This document shows, one piece after another, positions 43,880 through 52,794 of a stretch of 64,000 nt of DNA (position 1 is the first letter of the stretch; every line of letters begins with the position of its first letter). The position numbers and the translations under genes were made by a program. The DNA comes from Rana temporaria. Lineage: Eukaryota; Chordata; Amphibia; Anura; Ranidae. The stretch lies in the NCBI RefSeq assembly GCF_905171775.1, contig NC_053489.1, forward strand, positions 243,418,231 through 243,482,230, in the 5' to 3' direction. The notes under the pieces were generated by a model. The model had not been told where the DNA came from. It made no database searches and saw only the letters and a program-made list of their open reading frames with translations.

Positions 43880-44312
43880 TGTTACGGAACCATGAACCAG
43901 ACGTACAACAAGAGATAAGTGAAAATAAGAAGGCTTTATTGAAAATCAAGCTGTAAAGCAAAAGTCCAACGGATGGTGAAACCAGAGGTCAGGAACCAGA
44001 AGAGTAGTCAGACGAAGCCAGGATCAGGAACCAGCAGGGAAGTCAGACGAAGCCAGGATCAGGAACCAGCAGAGAAGTCAGACGAAGCCAGGATCGGAAC
44101 CAGAAGCAGCAGCAGTCTTAGAAGCATGTGCACACAGGAGGACCAAGCAAGGAACTGAAGTCACAGACCTCCTATATATGTGAGCCAGGTATCCAGCTCC
44201 TCCCAGTGGGAAGGAGGAGCCGCAGGGTGGGAGGCTGCAAGAGACCTAGAAACCAAGATGGCCGCCAGCACATGTCAAACGAAGGAGACAGGAGAGAGGT
44301 AAGACCATGACA
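43880..44312 (-). repeat. Ty3/gypsy 5' LTR
   Basis: 433 bases. It reads the same as 39092-39524 except for one base (GAGGTAAG at 44300 versus GAGGCAAG at 39512). In coding sense U3 is about 44312-44149 and R-U5 about 44148-43880 if transcription starts as predicted. Confidence 0.93.
44139..44180 (-). promoter_or_regulatory. Ty3/gypsy promoter: TATA box and RNA start
   Basis: In coding sense (minus strand) CATATATAGGAGG has a TATA-like box with first T about 44178. About 30 bases downstream comes GCTTGGTCCT starting at 44148, the expected RNA 5' end. This start is inferred both from TATA spacing and from the complementarity to the primer-binding site. Confidence 0.65.
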
Positions 44313-44317
44313 ACCAG

Positions 44318-46118
44318 ACAGGGGTGCCCTCTGTCGCCGCTGCTCTTTGCGCTGGCAATAGAGCCTCTGGCGGCGTTGGTGAGGTCCTGTGGGGCAGTCG
44401 CGGGGCTGACGATCGGGGGTCTAGAGGAGAAGGTATCTCTCTACGCTGATGACATGTTAATATACTTGTCGGACTCCCAGTCGTCCCTCCCGGCCCTGCT
44501 GGATCTCATTGGGAGGTTTGGCCGCTTTTCGGGATTCCAGGTTAATTGGGACAAGTCCATTCTGTTTATGATGGACCAGGCGACGTCGGTCCGGCTACCA
44601 CCATCTTGTCCACTACAGATAGTCAGCTCCTTCCGGTACTTGGGAGTCATAATACAACATCCCATGGCCTCCTATGTCAAGACTAATTTAGACCCCCTCA
44701 TAGGGCGCTTGAAAACTACTTTCAAAACCTGGGCTAATCTTCCATTAACATTACTGGGTAGAATTAATATTTTTAAGATGATTTTCTTGCCACGATTTCT
44801 GTATGTTTTGGGTAATTCGCCAGTGTATGTCACAAAAAATAAATTCAAAGAGATAGATTCCATCCTCACCTCCTTTTTGTGGGGAGGGGGGGCGGTCAGG
44901 ATTGCCAAGGACACCCTTCAGTTACCAGTACTGGAGGGCGGATTGGCCCTCCCCTGCCTTCAAATGTATTATATTGCCTCTCAATTGGCCCACGTACACT
45001 GGTGGTTTTACCCCGAAGCCAACAATGCAGCCACTGCATTGGAGGCAGCCATCCTCACCTCCTATGAATCCCTGCAAAATTTGATTCATCGTATGTCACT
45101 TGGGGGGCGGGAGGGAACGAGTATTATAGCTATGACTCTACGGATTATTAAACTCACTAAATTGCAAGTCCCCTCCAGCAGTAATACATATTTACCGAAC
45201 ACTCCACTGTGGGGGAATCCGAACCTTCCGGAATTTTTCCGTAGATCGGATGGGGGATACTGGTCGAAAAGGGGGGTAAAAACTATTTTACATCTGTTCT
45301 CAGGCAATGTGTTTCGTACTTTTGAGGAATTTCGTAGAGACTATAATCTGCCACGCACGGCTTACTTCCTTTACCTACAGATACGCCACACTGCAGCAAC
45401 GCAGTTTGGCCTTCGTAACATAGTCATCCAGCTTTCTCGGCTGGAGCGACTACTAACTGACCCCTCGCACACCAAGTTAGTCTCCACATATTATGGGTCT
45501 CTCCTGCACACTACGACTCAAAGGCTGAGCAAAGCGGCTGCTAGCTGGAGAGCCGACATCCCTGAGCTGACGGAGGAGATCTGGCAGGAGGTATTGCCCC
45601 TCCAGGTCCCTTCTGTCATTTCGTCCCGTGACAAGGTAATACAGACCAAACTGTTATATAGATCCTACTTCACACCATGCTTACTGTTCAAACTCAGCAG
45701 AATCCCCTCAGCGCTATGCTCCCGATGCGGCGCGGCCGATGGCACGTTCTTTCATATGATGTGGGAGTGTGCTCCGATTAGGAAGTTCTGGTCGGAGGTC
45801 ACGGCCTTCATTAGCTCGCTGACTGAGATACCCAATATATGTAATCCTCTGAGGTGTTTACTGGGCCACATTGATGATGAGACTATATCTAAGAATATGC
45901 AAACCTTCCTGCGGATAGTACTGTTCTATGCTAAGAAGTCTATAACCTTCCACTGGAAGTCTCCATCCTTACCTACCATTACCTTTTGGCTCACCACCAT
46001 CAATCGTGCCATACCGCTGTATAAGATGACATATGAGGCCAGAGGGTGTCCAAAAAAATTCTTGAAGGTCTGGGGCTCGTGGGTTGATTCCGAGAGCACC
46101 ATACCTCCTGCTCCTTGA
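44318..46118 (+). CDS. L1 ORF2 protein, C-terminal part (RT palm/thumb and Cys/His motif)
   Basis: Resumes the reverse transcriptase after the inserted element: RQGCPLSPLLFALAIEPLA, then LYADDMLIYLSD with the catalytic Asp-Asp. It continues through the thumb (LGRINIFKMIFLPRFLYVL) to the C-terminal Cys/His motif (CSRCGAADGTFFHMMWEC), which in L1 proteins is required for retrotransposition. It ends GSWVDSESTIPPAP at 46118. The inserted element plus one TSD copy is 5226 bases, a multiple of three, so this frame equals that of the 37140-39091 part. No other lesion is seen. Confidence 0.92.
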
Positions 46119-46360
46119 ACCTTGACTGATACCTCTGCCCGTTGAATAGATCTAAGTGAGTAAATTAACGATTCTGTTGTTTTTCTCCCACCTTTCTCTG
46201 TGCGTTTTTATGAAAATGCTCAATGTGTACCAGCTACCAAAGTTTTGTAAAATGATGTACCGGGCGATGTTCGCCTAGGATGTGTGTTTCTTGTATTGTC
46301 TGTTTTGTATGTACAAAAATTTCAAAATAAAAATATTTACCTTTAAAAAAAAAAAAAAAA
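46119..46360 (+). other. L1 3' UTR and poly-A tail
   Basis: About 225 bases of UTR with AATAAA at 46326-46331, then A15-16, followed by the second target-site duplication copy. Confidence 0.85.
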
Positions 46361-46372
46361 TGAACGAAAGAG

Positions 46373-46687
46373 AAAAAAGGATTTTTGTACTCACCGTAAA
46401 ATCCATTTCTCTGAGTTCATAGACGGACACAGCACCCACCCCTCCTTGGTTTGTACTGCTTGTTACGAACTGAGGCTGCTAGAGCAGAGTGGGGGTTATG
46501 CCTGGGGGAGCCACGCCCCCTGGGAGGAGCGGCATGAAGGAAAGTTTTTAACACTTTAAGTGCTGTAGAATTCTGCCTAAATCTCCTCTCCTGGTAGGAA
46601 GAAGCATAACCCTAAAGTCAATGAAGGCTGTGTCCGTCTATGAACTCAGAGAAATGGATTTTACGGTGAGTACAAAAATCCTTTTTT
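46373..46687. repeat. DIRS copy 1 right-end foldback with 61-bp perfect arms
   Basis: The left arm 46373-46433 and right arm 46627-46687 are exact inverted complements (AAAAAAGGATTTTTGTACTC in the left arm). The arms contain the terminal GTTCATAGACGGACACAGC also found inverted at the element's left end. The spacer is about 190 bases. The same structure, with a 4-base deletion in the left arm, ends DIRS copy 2 (51947-52254), so it belongs to the element and not to a chance insertion. Confidence 0.85.
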
Positions 46688-46830
46688 TCTCTGGAGAGAA
46701 GATGCTTGAGAGGGGATATGATTTCAATGTACAAATACTGTACTGTGACCCCACAATAAAACTTTTCTGCACAAGGGAACATAAAAAGATGCGACCTTTT
46801 ACTAAAATTAGAAGAAAAACGATTTAACCC
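46688..46830 (+). pseudogene. LINE reverse-transcriptase C-terminal fragment, right half
   Basis: Reads SLERRCLRGDMISMYKY on the + strand, then ending near EEKRFN, the continuation of the LINE tail cut at 24545 by DIRS copy 1. It has acquired small deletions. Confidence 0.7.
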
Positions 46831-46834
46831 AGGG

Positions 46835-47895
46835 TCGCTGGTCTCCAGAGGATTCCCATTTGCCGATAAGGTCCTGGAATCTCAGGCGATCAGGCTGTGC
46901 CTCTTCACATGGTCAGAGGCTACGAGGACGTCCAGTCAGGATCCAGTCGGACAAACGCCACGGCGGTGGCATATGTCAACCATCAAGGAGGAACAAGTAG
47001 CTTGGCGGCAGCGTCAGAAGTCGCTGACAACCTAAGGTGGGCAGAAAGGAGCATACCGGCACTGTCGGCCTTATACATTCCAGGTGTGGAAAACTGGCAG
47101 GCGGACTACCTGTGTTGCCAGATGCTGGACCAAGAAGAATGGTCTCTGCACCCGGAGGTGTTTCAGCTCCTTTGCCCAAGAGGGGGCATGCCAGAAGGTA
47201 GGTATTGAGGTTGTGGCCAGGTCAGGTGACCCATGGGCAGATGCGGCAGACGCGTTTGTGGAGTCAGTACCGGCTAATCTATGCCTTCCCTCCTCTAAAG
47301 CTCCTGCCTCTTCTGCTTCGCAGAGTGGAGGCAGACGGGATTCCTATGATCCTAATTGCTCCGGATTGGCCTTGGCGTCCATAGTACGCCGATCTAGTGC
47401 GGCTAGTAGCAGACGTCCCTTGGCGTCTACCGCTGATAGAGGACCTGCTGTTACAAGGTCCCATACTGCATCCTGCTTTACAGTCGCTGGCTTAACGGCA
47501 TGGCTATTGAAAGCCAGGTACTGAGAGACCGGGGCCTGCCGGATTCTGTGATTCCTACCATAAGGAAGGCTAGGAAGTTAACCTCTAGGAGGATTTATTA
47601 TCGCACTTGGAGAGCTTACTTGGCCTCTTTGCAAGGAAATTAAGTGGAATCCACGGACTTATTGGTTAAGGGACAGATATCTGCCCTGGCTGTTTTTCTT
47701 TCAGCGAATCACTCTCTAGTTGGACCATCTCTACAGGGGGATCGGCAGGTGGCCCCTCCGGTCCGTCCTCCACTACCTCCGTGGGGATTTGAATAGCAGA
47801 CGCACCTTGGCGTCTACCGCTACGAGAGGATCTGCTGTCGCAAGCTCCCATAGGTCATCCTACCTTACAGTCAATGGCTTAACGCCATGACCTCT
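46835..47895 (+). pseudogene. DIRS-type fragment (copy 3): RNase H to recombinase N-terminus, with partial tandem duplication
   Basis: From VLESQAIRLCL (46870) through ATAVAYVNHQGGTSSLAAAS (46940-47000) and YIPGVENWQADYLC (47070-47110) it follows the RNase H of DIRS copy 2 but is clearly diverged, so it is another subfamily. 47640-47790 resembles the start of the tyrosine recombinase (ISALAVFLSAN). A segment near 47401-47510 (CAGACGTCCCTTGGCGTCTA onward) recurs diverged at 47797-47895. All frames are broken. Confidence 0.7.
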
Positions 47896-47915
47896 AGGCA
47901 CCTCAGAACCACTGT

Positions 47916-48960
47916 TTGAGAACATCTGTTGAGGCAATGTCGGCTGTCCTGGAGTCTTTTCTTGCCAGGTTTGAAGCGGCTAGTGCCCGGATGGGGGCTA
48001 AAAAGCGCCCCCTCCCTGAGCCTGCTTCTGGGGATGTCTCTGACGCAGAATCTGACAATGCTATTGCTGCTTCTGGTTCTGTAATGTCAGAGGATGCGGG
48101 CTTAACCCACATGGACAGTGAGGATGACTCTGCTTCAGAGTCGGTTGCTGACAAGGAATTTGTTGGAGCTCTTATTTCTGCGGTGCGTGATACTCTGAAA
48201 CTTGAGGAGGTGGCGGAGGCACCTGCCGTGCCAGTCCCTTTTGGGTTCCGCAAACCGCCACGCACCACTAAAGTGTTTCCTTGTGTTCCTTATTTGGACA
48301 ATATGTTTTACAAGGAATGGGATACACCGCAAAAAGTTTTTGCTGTTCCAAAAAACTTTGCAACCCGTTACCCCCTTGAGGAGGACTTTTTGAAAAAGTG
48401 GGTCTCTCCTCCGTCAGTGGACCCTCCCGTGTCCAGACTGAGCAAGGCCACCACGTTGCCTGTGGAAGGGGCTCCTGCATTTAAGGACCCTGCTGATAGA
48501 GTGGAGGCCGTGGCCCGCTCCCTATTCACGGTGGTGGGTTCGGCGGTGAGTCCGGCTCTGGCCGGGACCCTGGTGGCACAGACCCTGACTGAAAGGGCGA
48601 AGCTCCTGCTGCAGGAGCTGGAAGAACGGGAAGCTTCCGAGTCCTCTAGGTACCTGGCTGAACAATTGGTTCAGGGTCGAAAATTTCTCTGCGAGGCGGC
48701 CATGGATACGATGCCTTTGCTTTCCAGGGCTTCCGTCTATGCGGTGGTTTTGCGCCGCCTTGTGTGGCTGAAATGTTGGTCGGCTGACCAGTCCTCTAAG
48801 AAGGCTTTGGTGGATTTGCCCTTTAAGGGTGAACGGCTTTTTGGGGCATACCTGGATGGACGGCGGGAAAAGGTCCGCAAGGTTCTAAAGCCCCCGCTGC
48901 GGGGCAGGAGCGCACCTGGTTTCGCAAGCCCAACAAGCCTGCGGACAAGCCCGCTTCCGC
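47916..48960 (+). CDS. DIRS copy 2 Gag-like protein
   Basis: The open frame from the Met at 47916 runs 664 codons, but only the first ~330 or so (to about 48910) look like gag: an acidic N-terminus (AESDNAIAASGSVMSEDAGL), VPYLDNMFYKEWD, LSKATTLPVEGAPAFKDPAD (residues ~170-190) and helical LTERAKLLLQELEEREASES. The rest of the frame overlaps the RT region in another frame and looks accidental. It is the counterpart of the decayed segment at 24796-25400. The alternative start at the Met of MSAVLESFLARFEAASARMG (residue 8) is equally possible. DIRS gag proteins presumably package the RNA; nothing more can be said from sequence. Confidence 0.7.
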
Positions 48961-50784
48961 ATGAAGGTCTGCCCCCGCCCGGGTTTCGGGTTGGGGGGAC
49001 GACTTCGCAAATTCACGGATCGGTGGTCTCTTCTGTCCGACCGTTGGGTTTGCGAAGTGGTTGCCTCGGGGTACAAGATAGAGTTTCTCTTTTGTCCCCA
49101 AACAGATTTTTTTCCTTCCAACCTCCAGCTTCCTCCGGTTCGCCGGCAGGCCCTGTCCGGAGCTGTCCAGGATCTTCTGGACAGGGGGGTGATTGTGCCG
49201 GTTCCCTCGCAGGAACGGTTTCAGGGGTTTTACTCCAATCTGTTTGTGGTCCCCAAGAAGGAAGGGGTTCGCCCTATCCTGGACCTCAAGGCCCTCAATT
49301 GCTTTGTCAAGGTGCAAAAATTCAGGATGGAGTCGATTCGATCGGTGATAGCGGCACTCCACCAGGGGGACTTCATGGCGTCCTTGGATATCATGGACGC
49401 ATACCTGCGTGTTCCCATATGCACAAGACACCAAAGGTTTCTGCGCTTTGCGATCGGAGAAGATCACTTTCAATTTGTGGCCCTCCGTTCGGTCTGGCTT
49501 CGGCACTGCGGGTTTTCACCAAGGTTGCTCGCCCCGATACTGGCCCTGCTGAGGCAGCGAGGGATCGCTATCGTGGGATATCTGGACGACCTTCTCCTGA
49601 GAGCTTCCTCAGGCTCAGAGTTAGAGGAGGACATGTCTATCACGTGTCAGACTCTCCAAGAGTTCGGCTGGCTTCTGAATCTCCAGGATTCTGTGGAGGC
49701 GAGAGTGTTCCTCCCATCGGAGAAACTGAAGACCCTGCAATCTGCAGTGAGGCAGTTGTCGACCCAGAAGTGGTCATCTCTTCGCTTCTGCATGAGAGTT
49801 CTGGGTCTGATGGTGGCCTCCTTCGAGGCGGTTCCATATGCCCAATTTCACACCAGGGAACGACAAAAAGAGATTCTGTCACGTTGGGACAAGCTCCCGT
49901 CTTCAGTTGAGCCATCTGGCCAAGTCTTCCCTGGTGTGGTGGCTGACGTCTCCGGTGCTTCGGACCGAGTAGTCTTTTCTGCCGTGCTGCTGGACAGTGG
50001 TCACGACTGATGCCAGCCTCTTCGGCTGGGGGGGGGCGTTTGGGGAGCTCAGTCAGCCCAGGGGCGATGGACTCAGGAGGAGTCCCACCTGCCGATCAAT
50101 ATTCTGGAGCTCCGAGCAATCAAGCTGTGCCTTGCCAGGTGGTCCCTGGAGCTGCAAGACCGACCGGTCAGGATCCAGTCCGACAACGCCACGGCCATGG
50201 CGTACGTCAATCATCAGGGCGGCACAAGGAGCTCGGCTGCAGCGACGGAGGTCGCACACATCCTTCGGTGGGCCGAAAGGTCCGTTCCGGCTCTGTCGGC
50301 TGTGTACATTCTGGGAGTTCAGAATTGGCAAGCCGATTTCCTAAGTCGCACAGCTCTGGATCAAGGGGAGTGGTCTCTCCACCCGGAGGTGTTTCAGAGT
50401 CTGTGCCAAAAATGGGGCACTCCAGACGTGGACCTTCTAGCGTCCCGCCTCAACCGGAAGGTGCCACGATTCGTGGCCAGGTCAAGAGACCCGTGGGCGG
50501 ACGCGTTGGTGGCTCCCTGGGGTCACTATCGCCTGATTTACGCTTTCCCTCCTCTGAAGCTCCTCCCTCGCCTGCTGCGCAGGGTGGAAGCCGAAGGGAT
50601 TCTAACAATCCTGATCGCCCCAGACTGGCCGCGCCGCTCTTGGTACGCGGACCTGGTGCGTCTGGTGGCAGACGCCCCCTGGCGTCTACCCCTGAGAGGA
50701 GATCTCCTGTCACAGGGTCCGATCTTCCATCCTGCTTTACAGTCGCTGGCTTTAACGGCGTGGCTGTTGAGAGCCAGGTACTGA
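48961..50784 (+). pseudogene. DIRS copy 2 reverse transcriptase and RNase H
   Basis: The reverse transcriptase (48961-50010) reads LLDRGVIVPVPSQERFQGFY, FVVPKKEGVRPILDLKALN, MASLDIMDAYLRVPI (catalytic Asp), LRFAIGEDHFQFVAL and GIAIVGYLDDLLLRASS (YLDD). A shift near 49995 moves to another frame for TTDASLFGWGGAFG, the RNase H start, and the original frame resumes for IQSDNATAMAYVNHQGG (RNase H Asp) and VQNWQADFLSRTALDQG (50330-50360), ending at 50784. In DIRS elements RT and RNase H are one polyprotein. A region near 49480-49500 also lacks the usual LPFGL and reads LRSVWLRHCGFS, implying a short local frame lesion. It is probably inactive through these small lesions. Confidence 0.8.
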
Positions 50785-50917
50785 AGGGCCAGGGCCTGTC
50801 GGGCCCGGTGATCTCTACCATGCTGCGCGCACGGAAGTCTACTTCACGAAAGATTTACCATCGTATGTGGAAAGCATACATCTCTGTGTGAGGAGATGAA
50901 GTGGCACCCGTACATAC

Positions 50918-51792
50918 GTGGTGTCTCGGATCCTGCTGTTTCTACAGCAGGGAGTGGATCAGGCTCTCGCCTTGAGCACGATCAAGAGTCAGATTTCTGC
51001 TCTGGCTGTTTACTTTCAGCGACCCTTGGCGGCGCACTCTTTGATTCGCACGTTTGTGCAGGGGGTCCGCCATGTGGCCCCTGCGGTGCGCCCTCCACTG
51101 CCCTCATGGGACTTGAATTTGGTCCTCTTGGTGCTTCAGCGAGCTCCCTTTGATGACATTCGAAAGATCCCTTTGTTGACTCTGTCACAGAAGGTGGTTT
51201 TTCTGGTCGCTATTACCTCTATCAGACGTGTGTCTGAACTGGCGGCCTTGTCCTGCAAGGCCCCCTACTTGGTCATCCATCAGGATAAGGCGGTGCTGCG
51301 CCCGCAGCCCTCTTTTCTTTCAAAGGTCGTTTCCGCCTTTCACATTAATGAGGACATTGTTCTTCCATCCTTATGTCCTCAGCCGAAGAATCCGAAGGAG
51401 GCCACTTTACATTCCCTGGATGTGGTTCGGGCCCTTCGAGTTTACTTGTCGGTGACGGCTCCGTTCCGGAAGTCGGACTCACTGTTTGTGTCGGTGTCTG
51501 GTCCCAGTAAGGGTCTGGCAGTCTTGTCGGCCACCATTTCCAGGTGGATCCGACAGGTTGTGCTTCAGGCCTATGCCCTGAAGGGACGGCCGCGCCTCCT
51601 TTTCGGGTCACGGCGCATTCGACCAGGGCGATCGGGGCCTCTTGGGCTTTCCGACATCAAGCCTCTGTGTTACAGGTGTGTAAGGCAGTGACCTGGTCGT
51701 CGGTCCACACCTTTTCAAAGTTTTACAAGGTGGATGTGAGTGCATCTTCTGATGCCTCCTTCGGCCGCAGGGTGTTGCAGGCGGCAGTTTAA
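50918..51792 (+). pseudogene. DIRS copy 2 tyrosine recombinase, one frameshift
   Basis: The first part (50918-51600) has the SAM-like N-terminal domain (LSTIKSQISALAVYFQRPLA) and the catalytic Arg in ITSIRRVSELAALSC. After about 51590 the frame changes. The second part (51544-51792) supplies FRVTAHSTRAIGASW with the His-x-x-Arg motif and FSKFYKVDVSA with the nucleophile Tyr. In DIRS elements this recombinase inserts a circular DNA intermediate without target-site duplication, in place of an integrase. One base change would explain the shift; otherwise the domain seems complete. Confidence 0.82.
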
Positions 51793-51946
51793 GGTTGGAG
51801 TTCCTCCGTTGAGTAACTCCGGTTTTGTTTGGGGTGAAGCTTGGTTTGCTGTGTTGTTTTTTTTTCCCACCCCTCGAAAAAAATTTGACACTGCTTGGGG
51901 ACGTCCCTACTGTCAAAGGATGCTGTGTCCGTCTATGAATGGAAGA

Positions 51947-52254
51947 GAAAATAGGATTTTTGTACCGTAAAATCCACTTCTCTGAGTTCATAGACGGACA
52001 CGGCACCCACCCCTCCTTTGTTTGTACTGCTTGTTACGAAATGGGGCTGCTAGTGCAGGGTGTGGGTTATGCCCGGGGAGCCACGCCCCATGGGAGGAGC
52101 GGCACTAAGGAAAGGTTGTTAACGCTTTAAGTGCTGTAAATTCTGCCTAAACTCTCCTAGAAGGAAGGTGCATAACCCTACTGTCAAAGGATGCTGTGTC
52201 CGTCTATGAACTCAGAGAAATGGATTTTACGGTGAGTACAAAAATCCTATTTTC
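51947..52254. repeat. DIRS copy 2 right-end foldback
   Basis: The left arm 51947-52012 and the right arm 52189-52254 are inverted complements, except that the left arm lacks CTCA (51963) and has one or two substitutions. The phrase GGATGCTGTGTCCGTCTATG also occurs as a direct repeat upstream (51918) and inside the right arm (52188). Confidence 0.8.
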
Positions 52255-52255
52255 T

Positions 52256-52714
52256 TGCTGTGCCACCTGGCACTTCCACCAACACCAGCTCATTTGACGC
52301 GGCATCATTCATTACTATTTCATTAGTCCCTTTGTGGACCACAGACATGACCTCTTCTGCGTATTCGCCATTACTTGGCGTTTCTATTTTGTGAGCATGA
52401 GCAACATCATCTGCAGCAGCAAGTGCACCATTGCATATAAGTTGCTCTGCAGGTCCTTCATCTGGCACCACAGAAGTCATGTCTGCTCCACTCTTACCAA
52501 CAGAGGCTTTGTCCAACAAAGCCAACAGGTCTTTTGCCCAACTGTCCCAGTCTGTTATATCTGGGCCCCCAGAGGTACCACACAGTACTGCTCCAACTGC
52601 ACAAAGAGACCCAGAGGGACAGAGTGGCTCAGCAACAGACACATTGCACATGTCACTTTTGTTCACACCAGACTGTGGCAATACATTTTTAACCATAACA
52701 GGCTGCAATACCAC
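52256..52714 (-). CDS. Unidentified protein fragment, cut by DIRS copy 2
   Basis: An open frame of about 150 codons on the minus strand that runs without a natural stop into the DIRS right end; the observed stop (52247) is DIRS sequence. Residues include CNVSVAEPLCPSGSLCAVGA, DITDWDSWAKDLLALLDKAS and HAHKIETPSNGEYAEEVMSV. I do not recognise a family. It lies downstream of, and in another frame than, 52795-53451, with which it shares the same strand and similar composition (acidic, valine-rich), so both are probably parts of one coding region broken by a frameshift near 52750. It could be a host-like exon, but an LTR-element gag or linker is more likely in this setting. Confidence 0.35.
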
Positions 52715-52794
52715 ACTCTCTCACCACCTGTCGTTGGCAGACTGAAATAACAAATTTCCATCATGATTGTTTTCAAACATATCAGATTTAGCAT

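Larger units (their letters stand above)
39092..44312 (-). mobile_element. Intact chromodomain Ty3/gypsy retrotransposon (Tf1/sushi-like)
   Basis: Two 433-base LTRs (39092-39524 and 43880-44312) differ at a single base by eye. They flank gag (42865-43866) and pol (39536-42937), both open. The 5-bp direct repeat ACCAG at 39087-39091 and 44313-44317 is the target-site duplication in L1 ORF2. LTR ends are TG...CA. The coding order protease, RT, RNase H, integrase, chromodomain is that of chromoviruses. A primer-binding site complementary to the predicted RNA 5' end and a GGGAAAC frameshift site (separate entries) point to the Tf1/sushi group. This is the youngest insertion in the nest. The total is 5221 bases. 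Confidence 0.95.
35264..46360 (+). mobile_element. Full-length L1-type LINE, interrupted in ORF2 by a Ty3/gypsy element
   Basis: Flanked by a 14-base direct repeat TGAACGAAAGAGAA (35250-35263 and 46361-46374), a LINE-type target-site duplication within DIRS copy 1. It has a 400-base 5' leader, ORF1 (35664-36458), a ~680-base inter-ORF segment, ORF2 in two parts, a 3' UTR and a 16-base poly-A end (46345-46360) preceded by AATAAA at 46326. Without the inserted element it is about 5.87 kb. Both ORFs are uninterrupted apart from the insertion, so the copy was probably competent when hit. It lies in the MORC2 intron in the sense direction. Confidence 0.92.
24544..46690 (+). mobile_element. DIRS-like retrotransposon copy 1, interrupted by BEL and L1 insertions
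   Basis: The left terminus (TCTCTTTCGTTCATAGACGG) is the inverted complement of 35219-35263, next to the right end. Between them lie degraded gag, reverse transcriptase, RNase H and tyrosine recombinase regions in the order of DIRS elements, matching copy 2 (47900-52255). Without the BEL and L1 insertions the element is about 4.3 kb, the same size as copy 2. No target-site duplication is visible, as expected for tyrosine-recombinase elements. Many stops and frameshifts make it inactive. It lies in the MORC2 intron in the sense orientation and splits a LINE fragment. Confidence 0.8.
47900..52255 (+). mobile_element. DIRS-like retrotransposon copy 2, nearly complete
   Basis: Gag, RT, RNase H and tyrosine recombinase follow in order, then the right-terminal foldback at 51947-52254. 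I find no left terminal repeat; the left side abuts the copy 3 fragment, so the 5' end is truncated or recombined. The right side abuts an unidentified coding region on the other strand without a visible target-site duplication. It is far better preserved than copies 1 and 3: only a few frame changes separate the domains. Confidence 0.85.

Noticed and set aside
48823..49506. 227-codon minus-strand open frame
   Set aside because: Antisense to DIRS gag/RT; GC-rich codon bias explains it.
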